From Streptomyces sp. YIM 121038 (GTDB taxonomy: Bacteria > Actinomycetota > Actinomycetes > Streptomycetales > Streptomycetaceae): a stretch of DNA of 64,000 nucleotides. Positions within the stretch are counted from its first letter, which is position 1. The number at the start of each line of letters is the position of its first letter. The stretch is from assembly GCF_006088715.1 (NCBI RefSeq), contig NZ_CP030771.1:2294001-2358000 (forward strand), read 5' to 3'. The notes beneath the pieces are model-generated. The model ran no database searches and was not told the DNA's origin. It was given only the letters and a program-made list of their open reading frames with translations. Shown in pieces: positions 53,446-63,001 of the stretch. The position numbers and the translations under genes were made by a program.

Positions 53446-53746
53446 TGCTGGTTCCTCCCGAGGGAAGTCAGGGGGCCCGTGGGGGCGGGGCCCGTGAGGC
53501 GCAGCCATCGGACACGACGGATTCCGGCTACGCCGTGCCCCTGACAAGCGCTGCACGGGAGTATTCGGCGGGGTGACGCACCGCACAAGGTGCCGTTTCC
53601 AGCCACCGCGGCCCGATGCCGACGAGCGCGCCCCGAAGGGGCTCGGGGCTGCTTCTCCCAGCGACTCCGCCGGGCGGGCGCGACCGGCCGCGCCGGGGCC
53701 GCGGACACCCGACGGCGAGTCGAAGCGTCCCGGCCCCGGCGACAGG
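53446..53746. other. 301-base intergenic region, protease promoter side
   Basis: No gene. It must hold the promoter of the second S1 protease gene and the 3' end of the DUF1684 operon. A short hairpin GCCCC-GAA-GGGGC (about 53630-53642) could be the operon terminator. No firm -35/-10 pair recognised. Confidence 0.45.
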
Positions 53747-54550
53747 TCAGCGAAGCGCCACGTTCCGCTCCCCCGCGGCGATCTCGACGGGCAGCGTGTT
53801 GCCGGGCGGCGGGAACGGGCAGATGAAGTGGTCGGCGAACGCGCACGGCGGCAGCAGCACGCGGTTGAGGTCGACCGTGACGCGGCCGTCGGCGCCGGGC
53901 GCGGCGGGCCGCAGGAAGCGGAAGCGGTAGCTGGAGCCCCCGCTGGTGGCGTCCGCGAAGACGGCCCACAGCGAACCGTCGGCCTCGACGCTCACCTGGA
54001 GCGTGTGGTCCTGCCCGGCGAGGCGGAAGGCGAGTTCGCCGCCGAGCCCGAGCCCGCGCTCCACGCCGTCCGCGTTGGACACCCGCACGGTGCGGTCCTC
54101 CCCGTACGGGGTGAAGCGGCCCTCCACCGCGAACCGCGGGTCGTACGAGGTGGCCTCGATGCCCGTGAAGGCGCGGCGCGCCGGTGCGCCGGGGTCGAAG
54201 TCGCGCACCGCCCACAGCCCTTCGCGGCGCAGCACGACCAGGCGCCGCTCACCGAGCGCGAGGCGCGCGGCCGTGACCGGGCCGGGGTCCGCGGTGAGCC
54301 GGGCCGTGCCGGGGAAGGGCCGTCCGTCGAGGGTGAGGCCGTCCTCGGGGCCCGTGGTCAGGACGACCTCGTCGCCGTCCTCGGCCCAGCGGCCCGGGAG
54401 GCCGGGCAGGGCGCCGTCCGGGTGGTCGGCGAGCCAGTGCGTGCCGGTGAGGGACAGCGGGCCGTAGGGCGCGGACACCGTCTCGACGCGCTGTGCGTGC
54501 CACTGCTTCCAGTCCCGGAGCGCGTCCTCGGTGGTGCTTGTCGTACTCAT
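53747..54550 (-). CDS. DUF1684 domain protein
   Basis: A 267-residue cytoplasmic protein with DUF1684 features: [33 protein letters not shown] and the C-terminal signature [20 protein letters not shown] with [14 protein letters not shown]. The family has no agreed function. It lies six bases after the LLM monooxygenase gene, the last gene of a five-gene operon, so it probably aids the same catabolic route. Confidence 0.88.
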   Translation of the reverse strand: MSTTSTTEDALRDWKQWHAQRVETVSAPYGPLSLTGTHWLADHPDGALPGLPGRWAEDGDEVVLTTGPEDGLTLDGRPFPGTARLTADPGPVTAARLALGERRLVVLRREGLWAVRDFDPGAPARRAFTGIEATSYDPRFAVEGRFTPYGEDRTVRVSNADGVERGLGLGGELAFRLAGQDHTLQVSVEADGSLWAVFADATSGGSSYRFRFLRPAAPGADGRVTVDLNRVLLPPCAFADHFICPFPPPGNTLPVEIAAGERNVALR

Positions 54551-54556
54551 GGTGCA

Positions 54557-56011
54557 TCAACCCTTCCGTGCGGGCTCGGACAGCCCGAGGTGTGAGCGCA
54601 GCGTCGCGCCCTCGTATTCCGTGCGGAACGCGCCGCGCTCCTGCAACAGCGGCACCACCCGTTCGACGAACTCGTCGAGCCCGCCCGGCGTCAGGTGCGG
54701 GACGAGGATGAAGCCGTCGGCGGCGTCGGTCCGTACGAACTCGTCGAGCTGTTCGGCGACGGCGGCGGGCGTGCCGATGAACGACTGCCGCGCGGTCGTC
54801 TCGATGACGGTCTGGTGCAGGGACAGGCCCTTGGCGCGGGACAGCGCCCGCCACTTCTCGGCGACGGCCAGCACGTCGCCGACCCGCACCCGGCCCTGGA
54901 CGAGCGTCGACTCCGGGTCCGGGTCGATGTCGGGCAGCGGCCCGTCCGGGTCGTACGCCGACAGGTCGACGCCCCACACCTGCTCCGCGGCCAGGAGGGC
55001 GTTCTGCGGCGAGACCTGTTGGCGGCGGATCTCGGTGGCCCGCTCCTGCGCCTCGGCCGCGGTGTCGCCGAGGACGAAGGTGACACCGGGCATGATCTTG
55101 AGGTCCTCGGGCCCGCGGCCGTACCGGGCGAGGCGGCCCTTGACGTCCGCGTAGAACGCGCGGCCCGCCTCCAGGGTGCCGTGCCGGGTGAAGATCACAT
55201 CGGCGGCCGACGCGGCGAACTCCCGGCCCTCGGGCGAGTCCCCGGCCTGGATCACGACGGGGTGCCCCTGCGGCGGCCGGTCCACGCCGAACTCCCCGGA
55301 GATGGCGAAGTGCCGCCCGCTGTGCGCGAAGGGGCGCGGCCCGCCCGGGGCGCCGTCCGCCCCGGGCGTCCAGGAGTCCCACAGCTCCCGGGCCGTGGCG
55401 ACGAACTCGGCCGCGCGGGTGTAGCGGTCGGCGCGGTCGAGGAAGCCGCCGCGCCGGAAGTTCTCGCCGGTGAAGGCGTCGGAGGAGGTGACGACGTTCC
55501 AGGCGGCGCGGCCGCCGCTGAGGTGGTCGAGCGAGGCGAGCCTGCGGGCCAGTTCGTAGGGCTCGTTGAAGGTCGCGTTGACGGTGGCGGCCAGGCCGAG
55601 ACGGTCGGTGACGGCCGCGAGGGCGCTCAGGACGGTGAGGGACTCGGGCCTGCCGACGACGTCCAGGTCGTGGATGCGGCCCTTGTGTTCGCGCAGCCGG
55701 AGGCCCTCGGCGAGGAAGAAGAAGTCGAAGAGCCCGCGCTCGGCGGTCCGGGCCAGGTGCTCGAACGACGAGAACTCGATCTGCGAGCGCGACCGGGGGT
55801 CGGCCCACACGGTGGTGTTGTTCACGCCGGGGAAGTGGGCGGCGAGGTGGATCTGCTTGCGCGCGGGGGATCCGGCCGTACGGGACCCCCGCGCGGGAGG
55901 CCCTGGCGTACGAGACCCCTGCGCGGGAGGCCCTGGCGTACGAGACCCCTGCGCGGGAGGCCCTGGCGTACGGGGCCCTTGCGGAGCGGATCCGTGGGTG
56001 CCGGACGTCAT
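54557..56011 (-). CDS. LLM-class flavin-dependent monooxygenase (NtaA/SnaA/DszA type)
   Basis: A 484-residue reduced-flavin monooxygenase. Family motifs: QIHLAAHFPGVNNTTVWADP, LFDFFFLAEGL, TVNATFNEPYELARRLASLD, GRAAWNVVTSSDAF and GHPVVIQAGDSPEGREFAA. Relatives oxidise nitrilotriacetate, dibenzothiophene sulfone and S-modified cysteines. The first 50 residues are repeats of GSRTPGPPAQ, encoded by 30-base repeats, and are not part of the normal enzyme. ATG overlaps the gene before it. Confidence 0.9.
   Translation of the reverse strand: MTSGTHGSAPQGPRTPGPPAQGSRTPGPPAQGSRTPGPPARGSRTAGSPARKQIHLAAHFPGVNNTTVWADPRSRSQIEFSSFEHLARTAERGLFDFFFLAEGLRLREHKGRIHDLDVVGRPESLTVLSALAAVTDRLGLAATVNATFNEPYELARRLASLDHLSGGRAAWNVVTSSDAFTGENFRRGGFLDRADRYTRAAEFVATARELWDSWTPGADGAPGGPRPFAHSGRHFAISGEFGVDRPPQGHPVVIQAGDSPEGREFAASAADVIFTRHGTLEAGRAFYADVKGRLARYGRGPEDLKIMPGVTFVLGDTAAEAQERATEIRRQQVSPQNALLAAEQVWGVDLSAYDPDGPLPDIDPDPESTLVQGRVRVGDVLAVAEKWRALSRAKGLSLHQTVIETTARQSFIGTPAAVAEQLDEFVRTDAADGFILVPHLTPGGLDEFVERVVPLLQERGAFRTEYEGATLRSHLGLSEPARKG
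55861..55980. repeat. Four tandem 30-base repeats inside the LLM gene 5' end
   Basis: Units begin at 55861, 55891, 55921 and 55951; the middle two are identical, the outer ones diverged. Being a multiple of three they keep the frame and encode a ten-residue Pro/Gly/Ser repeat at the enzyme N-terminus. Confidence 0.85.
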
Positions 56012-57093
56012 GACGCCTCCCTCGCGTGCGCCGCGTAGCGGTTGGCGGGCCGGGCGAGGCCCAGGTGGTCCCGGAGCGTGGCGCCCGGGTAGAAGGTGCG
56101 GAACAGGCCGCGGTGCTGGAGCAGCGAGACCGTGCCGTTGACCAGGCGCTCCAGGTCGCGCCGCGGCTCCACGGGCGTGAGGTGGAAGCCGTCGGCGGCG
56201 CCCGCCGCGTGCCAGGCGGCGATGAGGTCGGCCAGGTCGACGGGCCCGCCCCGGTAGAGCGGTCCGTCGGCGGTGGGGTGCGGGCCACCGCCGTGCCCCG
56301 GCTGCGCGGCGTGCTCGCCGCCGCCGAGGTCGACGACGAGCGCGGCGAGCACCCGCAGCGCCTCCGGGTCCCGCCCGAGCGCGGCCGCGCGGCCGCGCAG
56401 CTCGGCGCGCGCGGCCCCGGCCTGGGCCGGGCTCGCGGCCCGGACCAGGGCGACGTCCGCGTGCCGGACGGCCACGTCCCGGGTGTGCTCGGCGGTGGCG
56501 TCGACGACGACCACGGGGTGGCCCTGCGGCGGCCGGGGGACGATGGAGGGCCCGCGCACGGAGAAGGCGGCGCCCTCGAAGTCGACGTGGTGCAGCTTGT
56601 CCCGGTCGACGAAGCGGCCGGTGGCCGCGTCCCGGATCTCGGCGTCGTCCTCCCAGCTGTCCCACAGCCGCCGGGCGACGTCGGCGACCTCGCCCGCCTC
56701 GCGCCACAGCGCGTCGCGCGGGGCCGCCCGGCGCCGCCCGAACAGCCTGGCCTCGGCCTCGGTCGCGGACACCTCGACGGCCCACCCGGCCCGGCCGTGG
56801 CTGACCCAGTCGAGCGTGGCCACGGCCGCCTGCACGTGGAAGGGCTCGGTGTGCGTGGTGGTCACGGTGGGCACCAGGCCGACGCGGCCGGTGGCCGGCG
56901 CGACGCGGGAGAGCACGGCGAGCGCGTCGAGCCCGCGGCGGGCGAAGCCGTCGCCGAGGGTCACGAAGTCGAGGGCGCCGTGCTCGGCGAGCCGGGCGAG
57001 TTCGACGAAGGGCGCGGCGTCGTGTGCGCCGGGCAGGTCGACGGCGGCCGCGAGATGCAGCGGGCCCCGGCCTGGGGGTGGGCTTGCGGACAT
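56008..57093 (-). CDS. LLM-class flavin-dependent oxidoreductase, second copy
   Basis: A 361-residue luciferase-like protein: LARLAEHGALDFVTLGDGF, VATLDWVSHGRAGWAVEVS, PPQGHPVVVVDATAEHTRD and a C-terminus LLQHRGLFRTFYPGATLRDH that matches the end of the neighbour. It is shorter, like YtmO as opposed to YtnJ of the Bacillus ytmI operon. The pair could oxidise successive intermediates. Confidence 0.85.
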   Translation of the reverse strand: MSASPPPGRGPLHLAAAVDLPGAHDAAPFVELARLAEHGALDFVTLGDGFARRGLDALAVLSRVAPATGRVGLVPTVTTTHTEPFHVQAAVATLDWVSHGRAGWAVEVSATEAEARLFGRRRAAPRDALWREAGEVADVARRLWDSWEDDAEIRDAATGRFVDRDKLHHVDFEGAAFSVRGPSIVPRPPQGHPVVVVDATAEHTRDVAVRHADVALVRAASPAQAGAARAELRGRAAALGRDPEALRVLAALVVDLGGGEHAAQPGHGGGPHPTADGPLYRGGPVDLADLIAAWHAAGAADGFHLTPVEPRRDLERLVNGTVSLLQHRGLFRTFYPGATLRDHLGLARPANRYAAHAREAS

Positions 57094-57119
57094 CGGAGTA
57101 CACCTCTCTCGGGCGGCGG

Positions 57120-58904
57120 TCACCGCCCGGCCTCGTGCAGGAAGGTGAGGACGGCGCGCGCGGTGGCGTCGTTCTGCCGGAAGGAAGGGCTGTTGGTGCG
57201 CGGCCGCGTGAAGGCGCCCGCGCCGCGCGCGTCGGTGTGCGGGCCGAGGGCGAAGCGGCGCGGGTGCGGGCTGCCCGCGCGGTCCCGGACACGGCCGTCG
57301 GCGGGGTCGACGGCGAGGAGCCCGTCGGGCGTCTCGGCCACCCCCTCGGCGTGCAGGGCGCGCAGCAGCGGGTCGCGGGTGCGGGCGAGCGTGGGCTGCG
57401 GAAGGCGCGCCTCGACCAGGGCGCGGGCGTCCACGTGCTGTCCGGGCACGGTGGCGCTCGTCGCCCGGAACACCCCCTCGCGCGCCTCGATGCGCAGGTC
57501 CGCGCCGAGGAACCGCACGATCCCCGCGCGGGACAGGGCGAGCAGCTGGCGCAGACGCGGTCCGGGCGGCCCCGAGGCGAGGTAGCTGAAGTAGCCGTGC
57601 CACCAGGGCCCGATGTCGCCGAGCCGGGTGAGCTGCCCGTAGACGGAGAGCAGGCCGAGGAAGACGGCCAGGTCGGGGCTGTGCGCGGGGTCGTGACGGC
57701 GGGTGAGGTCGGCGGTGACGTAGGCGCGCAGGCCCTCCTGGAGCCCCGCGTACGAGGAGTGGCGGACGCCGTCCAGCGGATGGTCGAGGGCGGTGAGGTC
57801 GAGCCGGTCGGCGGGGTCGGGCACGGCGGCGGAGACGAGCGCGTGCAGCTCGGGGCTGCCGGGCGGGCAGGCGGCGTACTTCTCGTCGAAGTCGTGCCAG
57901 GCGGTGGCCGTGCGCTCGGGGTGCGCGCCGAACAGGCGGTGGTAGTGGGCGAAGCCCAGCTCCTTCTCGACCAGCGGCCACACGTCGCGCCCGAAGTCGA
58001 AGCCGCCGGGTCTGGCGAGCAGCTCGTCGATCTGCGCGGGCCCCAGGTAGCGGGGCAGCGGCGGCCGTTCGCCGTCGTCCCAGGTGTAGCCGAGCTTGGA
58101 GTGGTAGGGCACGCCGCGCCGCGAGCCGACGTACAGGACCGGCTCGCGGCCCGAGGGCACATACGTGTCGCCGTCGTAGCGCCCGCCGCGCCCCTCGGTG
58201 AGCAGCACCATGAGGTCGACGAAGGCCAGGCCGAAGCCGCGGACCAGCACCTTCTGGCCCGCTTCGAGGGCGCCGAGGTCGCTGTCGGCGGTGAAGTCGG
58301 GCGGCAGGTGCACGAGCCCGTGCTCCCGGGCGTGCCGCGCCAGGCGGAGCTGCTCGGCGTCGGGGTCGGCGTCGAGGTGGCCCTGGGCGAGGATCACGAG
58401 GTCGCCGAGCAGCGGGCGCGGGCGGCCTTCGAGCCACACCCGCTGGCGGCCCGCGCGGGGCCCGGTCAGACGCAGGGCGCGCCGGGCGTGGTGGTGCACG
58501 GTGATGCCCGGCGGCAGCGCGGCCACGGAGGTCTCGTACACCCAGCGCAGATAGGCGCCCTGGGTGCGGCGCCCGGCGAAGGTCTGTCCGTCGACGCCCG
58601 CCCACTCGTGCAGCGCGGGGCCCGGCCGGACGGGTCCCGCGAGGTCCACGGTGTCGTCGGTGAAGAGGGTGACGTCCTGTGCGTGCGAGTTCATCCACAG
58701 GAGCGGCGACTGCCGCTCCCGCCAGATGCGCCCCGGCCCCGGTGGGTAGGGGTCGACGAGGTGGATGTCCAGGCGCGCCCCGGCGTACAGGGACGGCGCG
58801 TTGGCGGCGATGCGCTCGATGAGGCCGGTGGCGCGCGGGCCCGCGCCGACGATCACGAGGGTGGGCGTCCCCGCCACCGTCGACGAGGCCGTCGCGGTGC
58901 TCAT
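57120..58904 (-). CDS. FAD/NAD(P)-binding protein (NAD_binding_9 type)
   Basis: A 594-residue protein with an N-terminal Rossmann site LVIVGAGPRATGLIERIAA, then HLVDPYPPGPGRIW, LWMNSHAQDVTLFTD and LVIRG-like VLVRGFGLAFVDLMVLLTEG. These large actinobacterial flavoproteins are poorly characterised. It lies between the LLM pair and the permease, overlapping the latter's stop by four bases. It may oxidise the imported amino-acid-like substrate or feed reduced flavin to the LLM enzymes. Confidence 0.85.
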   Translation of the reverse strand: MSTATASSTVAGTPTLVIVGAGPRATGLIERIAANAPSLYAGARLDIHLVDPYPPGPGRIWRERQSPLLWMNSHAQDVTLFTDDTVDLAGPVRPGPALHEWAGVDGQTFAGRRTQGAYLRWVYETSVAALPPGITVHHHARRALRLTGPRAGRQRVWLEGRPRPLLGDLVILAQGHLDADPDAEQLRLARHAREHGLVHLPPDFTADSDLGALEAGQKVLVRGFGLAFVDLMVLLTEGRGGRYDGDTYVPSGREPVLYVGSRRGVPYHSKLGYTWDDGERPPLPRYLGPAQIDELLARPGGFDFGRDVWPLVEKELGFAHYHRLFGAHPERTATAWHDFDEKYAACPPGSPELHALVSAAVPDPADRLDLTALDHPLDGVRHSSYAGLQEGLRAYVTADLTRRHDPAHSPDLAVFLGLLSVYGQLTRLGDIGPWWHGYFSYLASGPPGPRLRQLLALSRAGIVRFLGADLRIEAREGVFRATSATVPGQHVDARALVEARLPQPTLARTRDPLLRALHAEGVAETPDGLLAVDPADGRVRDRAGSPHPRRFALGPHTDARGAGAFTRPRTNSPSFRQNDATARAVLTFLHEAGR

Positions 58905-59764
58905 CGGGCGAGCTCCGAGCCGCGCGCGTAGTGCCGCTCCACGTAGTACTGCCCGACGCTGAGCACGGAGGTGACGGCGACGTACCAGAGCGTGGCGACG
59001 AGCAGGAGCGGGATGACCTGGTAGGTGCGGTGGTACACGAGCTGCACGGAGTACAGCAGGTCCTGTACGGCGATGACGCTGACGATCGAGGTGCCCTTGA
59101 GCGTGCCGATCAGCATGTTGCCCGCCGGGGGGACGATGGAGCGCATGGCCTGCGGAAGAACGATTCTCCGGAAGCGGCGCGCGCGACCGAGCCCGAGCGA
59201 CTGCGCGGCCTCGGTCTGTCCCCGGTCGACGGAGAGGATGCCGCCGCGCACGACCTCGGCGGCGTACGCGGCCTCGTGCAGGGTGAGCCCGATGACGGCG
59301 ATGGTGACGGGCCCGAGCAGGTCGACGGTCTTGATGCCGAGCAGCGTCGGGTACAGCGCGCCGATGTTGAACCAGAAGAGGAGCTGCACCAGGATCGGCA
59401 TCGACCGGAAGAACCAGACGTAGCCCCAGCTGACCGCCCGCAGAACGGGGTTGCTGGAGAGCCGGCCGAGGGCGAGCAGGGTGCCGAGGGCGAAGCCGAG
59501 GACCATCACGACGGCGGTCAGCCACAGCGTGAGCCACAGTCCGCGCAGCACGGCCGCGGTGGTGAAGTAGTCGCCGACGACCCCCCACTGGAAGGCTTCG
59601 TTGCGCACGACGGAGTTCAGGGCGAGCGCGAGCGCCGCGACGACGACGGCCGCGGCCGCCCACTGGCCGAGGTGGCGCCGGGGCACGATGCGGGGTTCGG
59701 CCGGATGCTGTCCGGGAGGGTCGGGCCGGTGGACGGCCACCTTGGTGAGGGCGTCGGATGACAT
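58901..59764 (-). CDS. Polar amino acid ABC transporter permease
   Basis: A 287-residue HisMQ-type permease with about five helices and signatures GLWLTLWLTAVVMVLGFALG, WFFRSMPILVQLLFWFN and the EAA loop QTEAAQSLGLGRARRFRRIV. First gene of the five-gene operon; its binding protein is divergent. No ATP-binding subunit is coded in the window. Confidence 0.92.
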   Translation of the reverse strand: MSSDALTKVAVHRPDPPGQHPAEPRIVPRRHLGQWAAAAVVVAALALALNSVVRNEAFQWGVVGDYFTTAAVLRGLWLTLWLTAVVMVLGFALGTLLALGRLSSNPVLRAVSWGYVWFFRSMPILVQLLFWFNIGALYPTLLGIKTVDLLGPVTIAVIGLTLHEAAYAAEVVRGGILSVDRGQTEAAQSLGLGRARRFRRIVLPQAMRSIVPPAGNMLIGTLKGTSIVSVIAVQDLLYSVQLVYHRTYQVIPLLLVATLWYVAVTSVLSVGQYYVERHYARGSELAR

Positions 59765-60389
59765 GCGAAGGCTCCGATGGTGCGAGTGATGCCTTCACAT
59801 GCGCCGCGTGCGACACGCGGGCCACGGTGGGCCGGGGGCCCGCACGGCGCGAGCCCCTCAGCACGCGTCCGTCTCCTGAGACTACGTGGCACGTCGCGCC
59901 CGCTGTCAAGGCCGCCCGCCGCGCCGTCTCACGCGTCTGTCCAGAATATGAGCCGTACGTCTCAACGCAGTTGACGCCTTTCCGGATGCCTGTTCCACTT
60001 GTGCTCATGCATCCGCAGCAGTGGCTGGTCACGCGCTCCCACATCGACTTCGGTCGCGTGTGGTCGGCGTCTTGTTGATGCTCCTCTGAGCCGACCGCCC
60101 CGCCGCGCCACCGGGCCCTTCGCCCACCGCGTCCCACTCTTCGGACCGGTCGTCTCACCGTTCTCCGGTACTCCCGCACTTCCCCTTCCCGCGTTCCCGC
60201 ACGTCCGTGCGCGGCGCGCCCGTACCCCCGTACGGACGCCGTCCCGTACGTCCGCCCTGCCGTAACTCCCGCGCGTCCGCGCGCGGTTGCCCCCGTCTTC
60301 ACACGCGTCCGTGGACGCGGCCACGCCCCTCCCCTCGCCCGCCCCTCCTTCCGCCGCCCTCGTGCCCCGACACCGGAGAACGTCACGCC
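59765..60389. promoter_or_regulatory. 625-base divergent promoter region
   Basis: No gene convincing. It holds GTCTC-CT-GAGAC (59871-59882), further GTCTCA copies at 59926 and 59959 and a TTGACG at 59971. The right half (60062-60389) is markedly pyrimidine-rich on the plus strand with many CGTAC repeats; I see no structure I can name there. A shared regulator site is likely but not located. Confidence 0.45.
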
Positions 60390-61340
60390 ATGCGCACGTC
60401 CCGCACGTCCCTGTCCGCCTTCGCCCTGATCACGACCGCCGCGCTCGCGCTGACCGCGTGCGGCTCCGGCGGCTCGTCCGACGCCTCGGCGGGCGCGGCG
60501 CCCGGGGGCAGGAGCGGCAAGCTCCCGACGACGGACGTGGTGTCGTCGGTGACGAAGAACGAGAAGGCCGCGGCGCTCCTGCCCGCCGACGTGCGCGAGC
60601 GCGGCACCCTGAGAATCGGCAGCAGCGTCGGCGGCACCCCACCGGGCTCGGCCTATCTGGAGGACGGCAAGACGGTGGTCGGCCAGGACATCGACTTCGC
60701 CGATGCCGTCGCCAAGGCCCTCGGGCTGCGCCTGAAACGGGAGACCGCGAGCTTCGAGGCGATCCTGCCGGCGCTCGGCAGCGGCAAGTACGACCTGGGC
60801 ACCGGCAACTTCGGCGTGACCGAGGAGCGGCGCAGGACGATCGACTTCGTCACCTACATCAACGACGGCCAGGGCTTCGCCGTCCGCGACGACAGCAAGC
60901 TCAAGAAGGTCACGGACTTCCGTCAGCTGTGCGGTCTGAACGTGGCCACCGGCGCGGGCACCACGTTCGAGGTGACCCTGGAGGACAACAAGCACGTGTG
61001 CGCCGACGCGGGCGAGAAGCCGTACAGCGTCAAGACGTACACCGAGCAGGGCGCGATCTGGGGCTCCCTGCAGCAGGGCCGCAGCGACGTGGTGATGTCG
61101 ACGATCAACGGCCTGCGGTACGCGGTGAAGCAGCAGCCGGGCCTGAAGTTCCTCGGCGAGTTCCACCGCCTGGACGTGGGCTTCGCGTTCAAGAAGGGCA
61201 CGAAGCTGGCGCCCGCGTTCCAGGCGGCGGTCAATCAGCTCATCGCGGACGGGACGTACGACCGCATCCTGAAGAAGTGGGGCACGCGGGCGTCGGCGAT
61301 CGACGCGTCCCGGATCTCACCGCGGGAGATCAAGGACTGA
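60390..61340 (+). CDS. Amino acid ABC transporter substrate-binding lipoprotein
   Basis: A 316-residue SBP_bac_3 protein. Lipobox LTAC with C24; ligand-domain segments GTLRIGSSVGGTPPGSAYLE, GQDIDFADAVAKALGLRL and LGTGNFGVTEERRRTIDFVT. Ends with RILKKWGTRASAID as usual. Divergent from the permease gene; predicted to bind a polar amino acid such as cystine or a thioether derivative. Confidence 0.92.
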   Translation: MRTSRTSLSAFALITTAALALTACGSGGSSDASAGAAPGGRSGKLPTTDVVSSVTKNEKAAALLPADVRERGTLRIGSSVGGTPPGSAYLEDGKTVVGQDIDFADAVAKALGLRLKRETASFEAILPALGSGKYDLGTGNFGVTEERRRTIDFVTYINDGQGFAVRDDSKLKKVTDFRQLCGLNVATGAGTTFEVTLEDNKHVCADAGEKPYSVKTYTEQGAIWGSLQQGRSDVVMSTINGLRYAVKQQPGLKFLGEFHRLDVGFAFKKGTKLAPAFQAAVNQLIADGTYDRILKKWGTRASAIDASRISPREIKD

Positions 61341-61372
61341 CCCGGCGTCACCCCGGCGGGGCCGGGCCGCGG

Positions 61373-62614
61373 CTAGCAGTCGCACGCGCAGCACTCGCAG
61401 CACTCGCACGGGCAGTCGCAGTCCCGGCAGGCGCCCTTGCGCTTCTTCCGGGACCACGGCCCCTCGTACTCGCGGGCGCAGCACAGCTGGCACGTGCAGC
61501 ACAGGCCGATCGCGACGAGGCAGCCCGCCCAGAACCCGCGCGGCTTCTTCGGCTCCCCCGACCAGGGGCCGAAGCCCCCGCCGCCGTGCCCGCCCCCGCC
61601 GGCCGCGCCGCCGTGTCCGCCCCCGGCCGCGTCGCCGTAGGGCGACCCGCCGCCGTACGGCCCGCCGCCGTACGCGCCGGAGCCGCCGTAGGGCCCCTGA
61701 CCGCTCCCGCCGCCGTACGGACCGGAACCGTCGTACGCCGTCACGGTGTGGCCACAGGACGCCGTCCCGAACGCCCGGTCCACCGACCGGCCCAGCTCGT
61801 GCACGAGCAGGAAGTGCGCGAGCTTGGCGTCGGTGAACTCCACCTCGGCGAGGGCGAGCCGGATGCCGTGCAGCGCGTCGTCGGCGAGGCGGCGCGCCTC
61901 GGCGGCGGTGGCGCCGGTGGCCGTGATCGGGTTCCAGGCGCCCGCGGCGGCGTCGGCCTGCCGGTCCTCCACGGCGTCGAGCAGATGCGCGAGCCGGCCG
62001 AAGAGCCGCCCCGCCTCGGCGAGCGGCTCCGCGTTGCCGGGGCGGCCCGCGAGGACGGCGGTGTGCGCGAAGGCGGCCGCGGTGGCCGTCTCGGTGGGCT
62101 CGGTGACGGTGAGCAGGGACGTGCCGGGGCCCGCCAGGGCCTCGATGCCCTCCTGCCGCTCCACGGCGTCGACGAGGACGGCCGTGTCGAAGCCCACGTC
62201 GGCGCCGGTGCGCGCGCCCGCCCGGTCCCAGCGCCCGGCGACCCGGCGCGCCGCGGCGGCCACCGGCCTGCGGGCCAACAGGCCGTCACCGTCGACGACG
62301 TGGTCGCGCACCTTCGCGGAGGCGAGCACCAGCGACACGGCGGCGGCGAGCCGCGCGCCCTCGCCGCGGGCGACCGACGCGGTGCGCATGCCGCGCAGCG
62401 GGCAGGGGCCCGCGGTGCGCCGCCGACCGGTGGTGTGCTCGGCCTGAGCCTCCGTCAGGACCGAGATGATGAGCCCGTCGTAGTTGGTCACGACGCGTGC
62501 GAACTGTCCGTGGTCACCGCGCAGCGCGAGGCAGAGCCCGCACAGATGCGCCATCCACTGGTTCTTGAGCCCGTCACCGAGGCGATGGGCACAGGGCCTG
62601 ACTATTCCGAACAA
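61373..62614 (-). CDS. DUF5685 protein with cysteine-rich tail (TTG start)
   Basis: A 413-residue protein. The N-terminus FGIVRPCAHRLG (with Met from TTG 62614) and MAHLCGLCLALRGDHGQ match the DUF5685 start. After an alpha-helical core (about 50-280) come PYGG repeats and Gly/His-rich sequence. The last 45 residues contain about 14 cysteines in CC and CxC pairs (CCTCQLCC, then CRDCDCPCECCECCACDC). That looks like a metal-binding or palmitate-like membrane-adjacent tail. Function not known. Confidence 0.85.
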   Translation of the reverse strand: MFGIVRPCAHRLGDGLKNQWMAHLCGLCLALRGDHGQFARVVTNYDGLIISVLTEAQAEHTTGRRRTAGPCPLRGMRTASVARGEGARLAAAVSLVLASAKVRDHVVDGDGLLARRPVAAAARRVAGRWDRAGARTGADVGFDTAVLVDAVERQEGIEALAGPGTSLLTVTEPTETATAAAFAHTAVLAGRPGNAEPLAEAGRLFGRLAHLLDAVEDRQADAAAGAWNPITATGATAAEARRLADDALHGIRLALAEVEFTDAKLAHFLLVHELGRSVDRAFGTASCGHTVTAYDGSGPYGGGSGQGPYGGSGAYGGGPYGGGSPYGDAAGGGHGGAAGGGGHGGGGFGPWSGEPKKPRGFWAGCLVAIGLCCTCQLCCAREYEGPWSRKKRKGACRDCDCPCECCECCACDC

Positions 62615-63001
62615 GACGATTACCCCCGTGTGCTCCCCCGTGCGCCGACGCGTCACATGCGTGGCCCACCGGCGGTCCCGTGCGTGGTCGAACGACTACT
62701 GACGGTCCGTCAACGGCAGCTCGGCGCCGCGCCACGGACCCCCCGCGGGCATCGTAGCGACCGGCCCGTTCACCCGGACGCACCGCTCGTCACCCGGACG
62801 CCGAGAGAAATCATATTTCACTCACAGTCAGCAGCCGGGAACGGCAATCCCCTTGAAGAACCACGCGTGTCGGCCCGTTGACTGTGCACCAGTACCGTCA
62901 CGAAACCCCCGTGCGGCGTCTATCCCCTTGGCGCACCATCCGCATCATGGACGACGATAGGGGGGCGGAACACGAGCAGACCGCAGCGAGAGGAGGCGTC
63001 C
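62615..63001. other. 387-base divergent region between DUF5685 and SepF-like genes
   Basis: No gene. Promoters in both directions should be here. Candidates such as TTGACT (62878) without a good -10, and TTGGCG with GATAGG near 62950, are too weak to call. The part 62800-62840 is A/T-richer (AAATCATATTTC). Confidence 0.4.
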
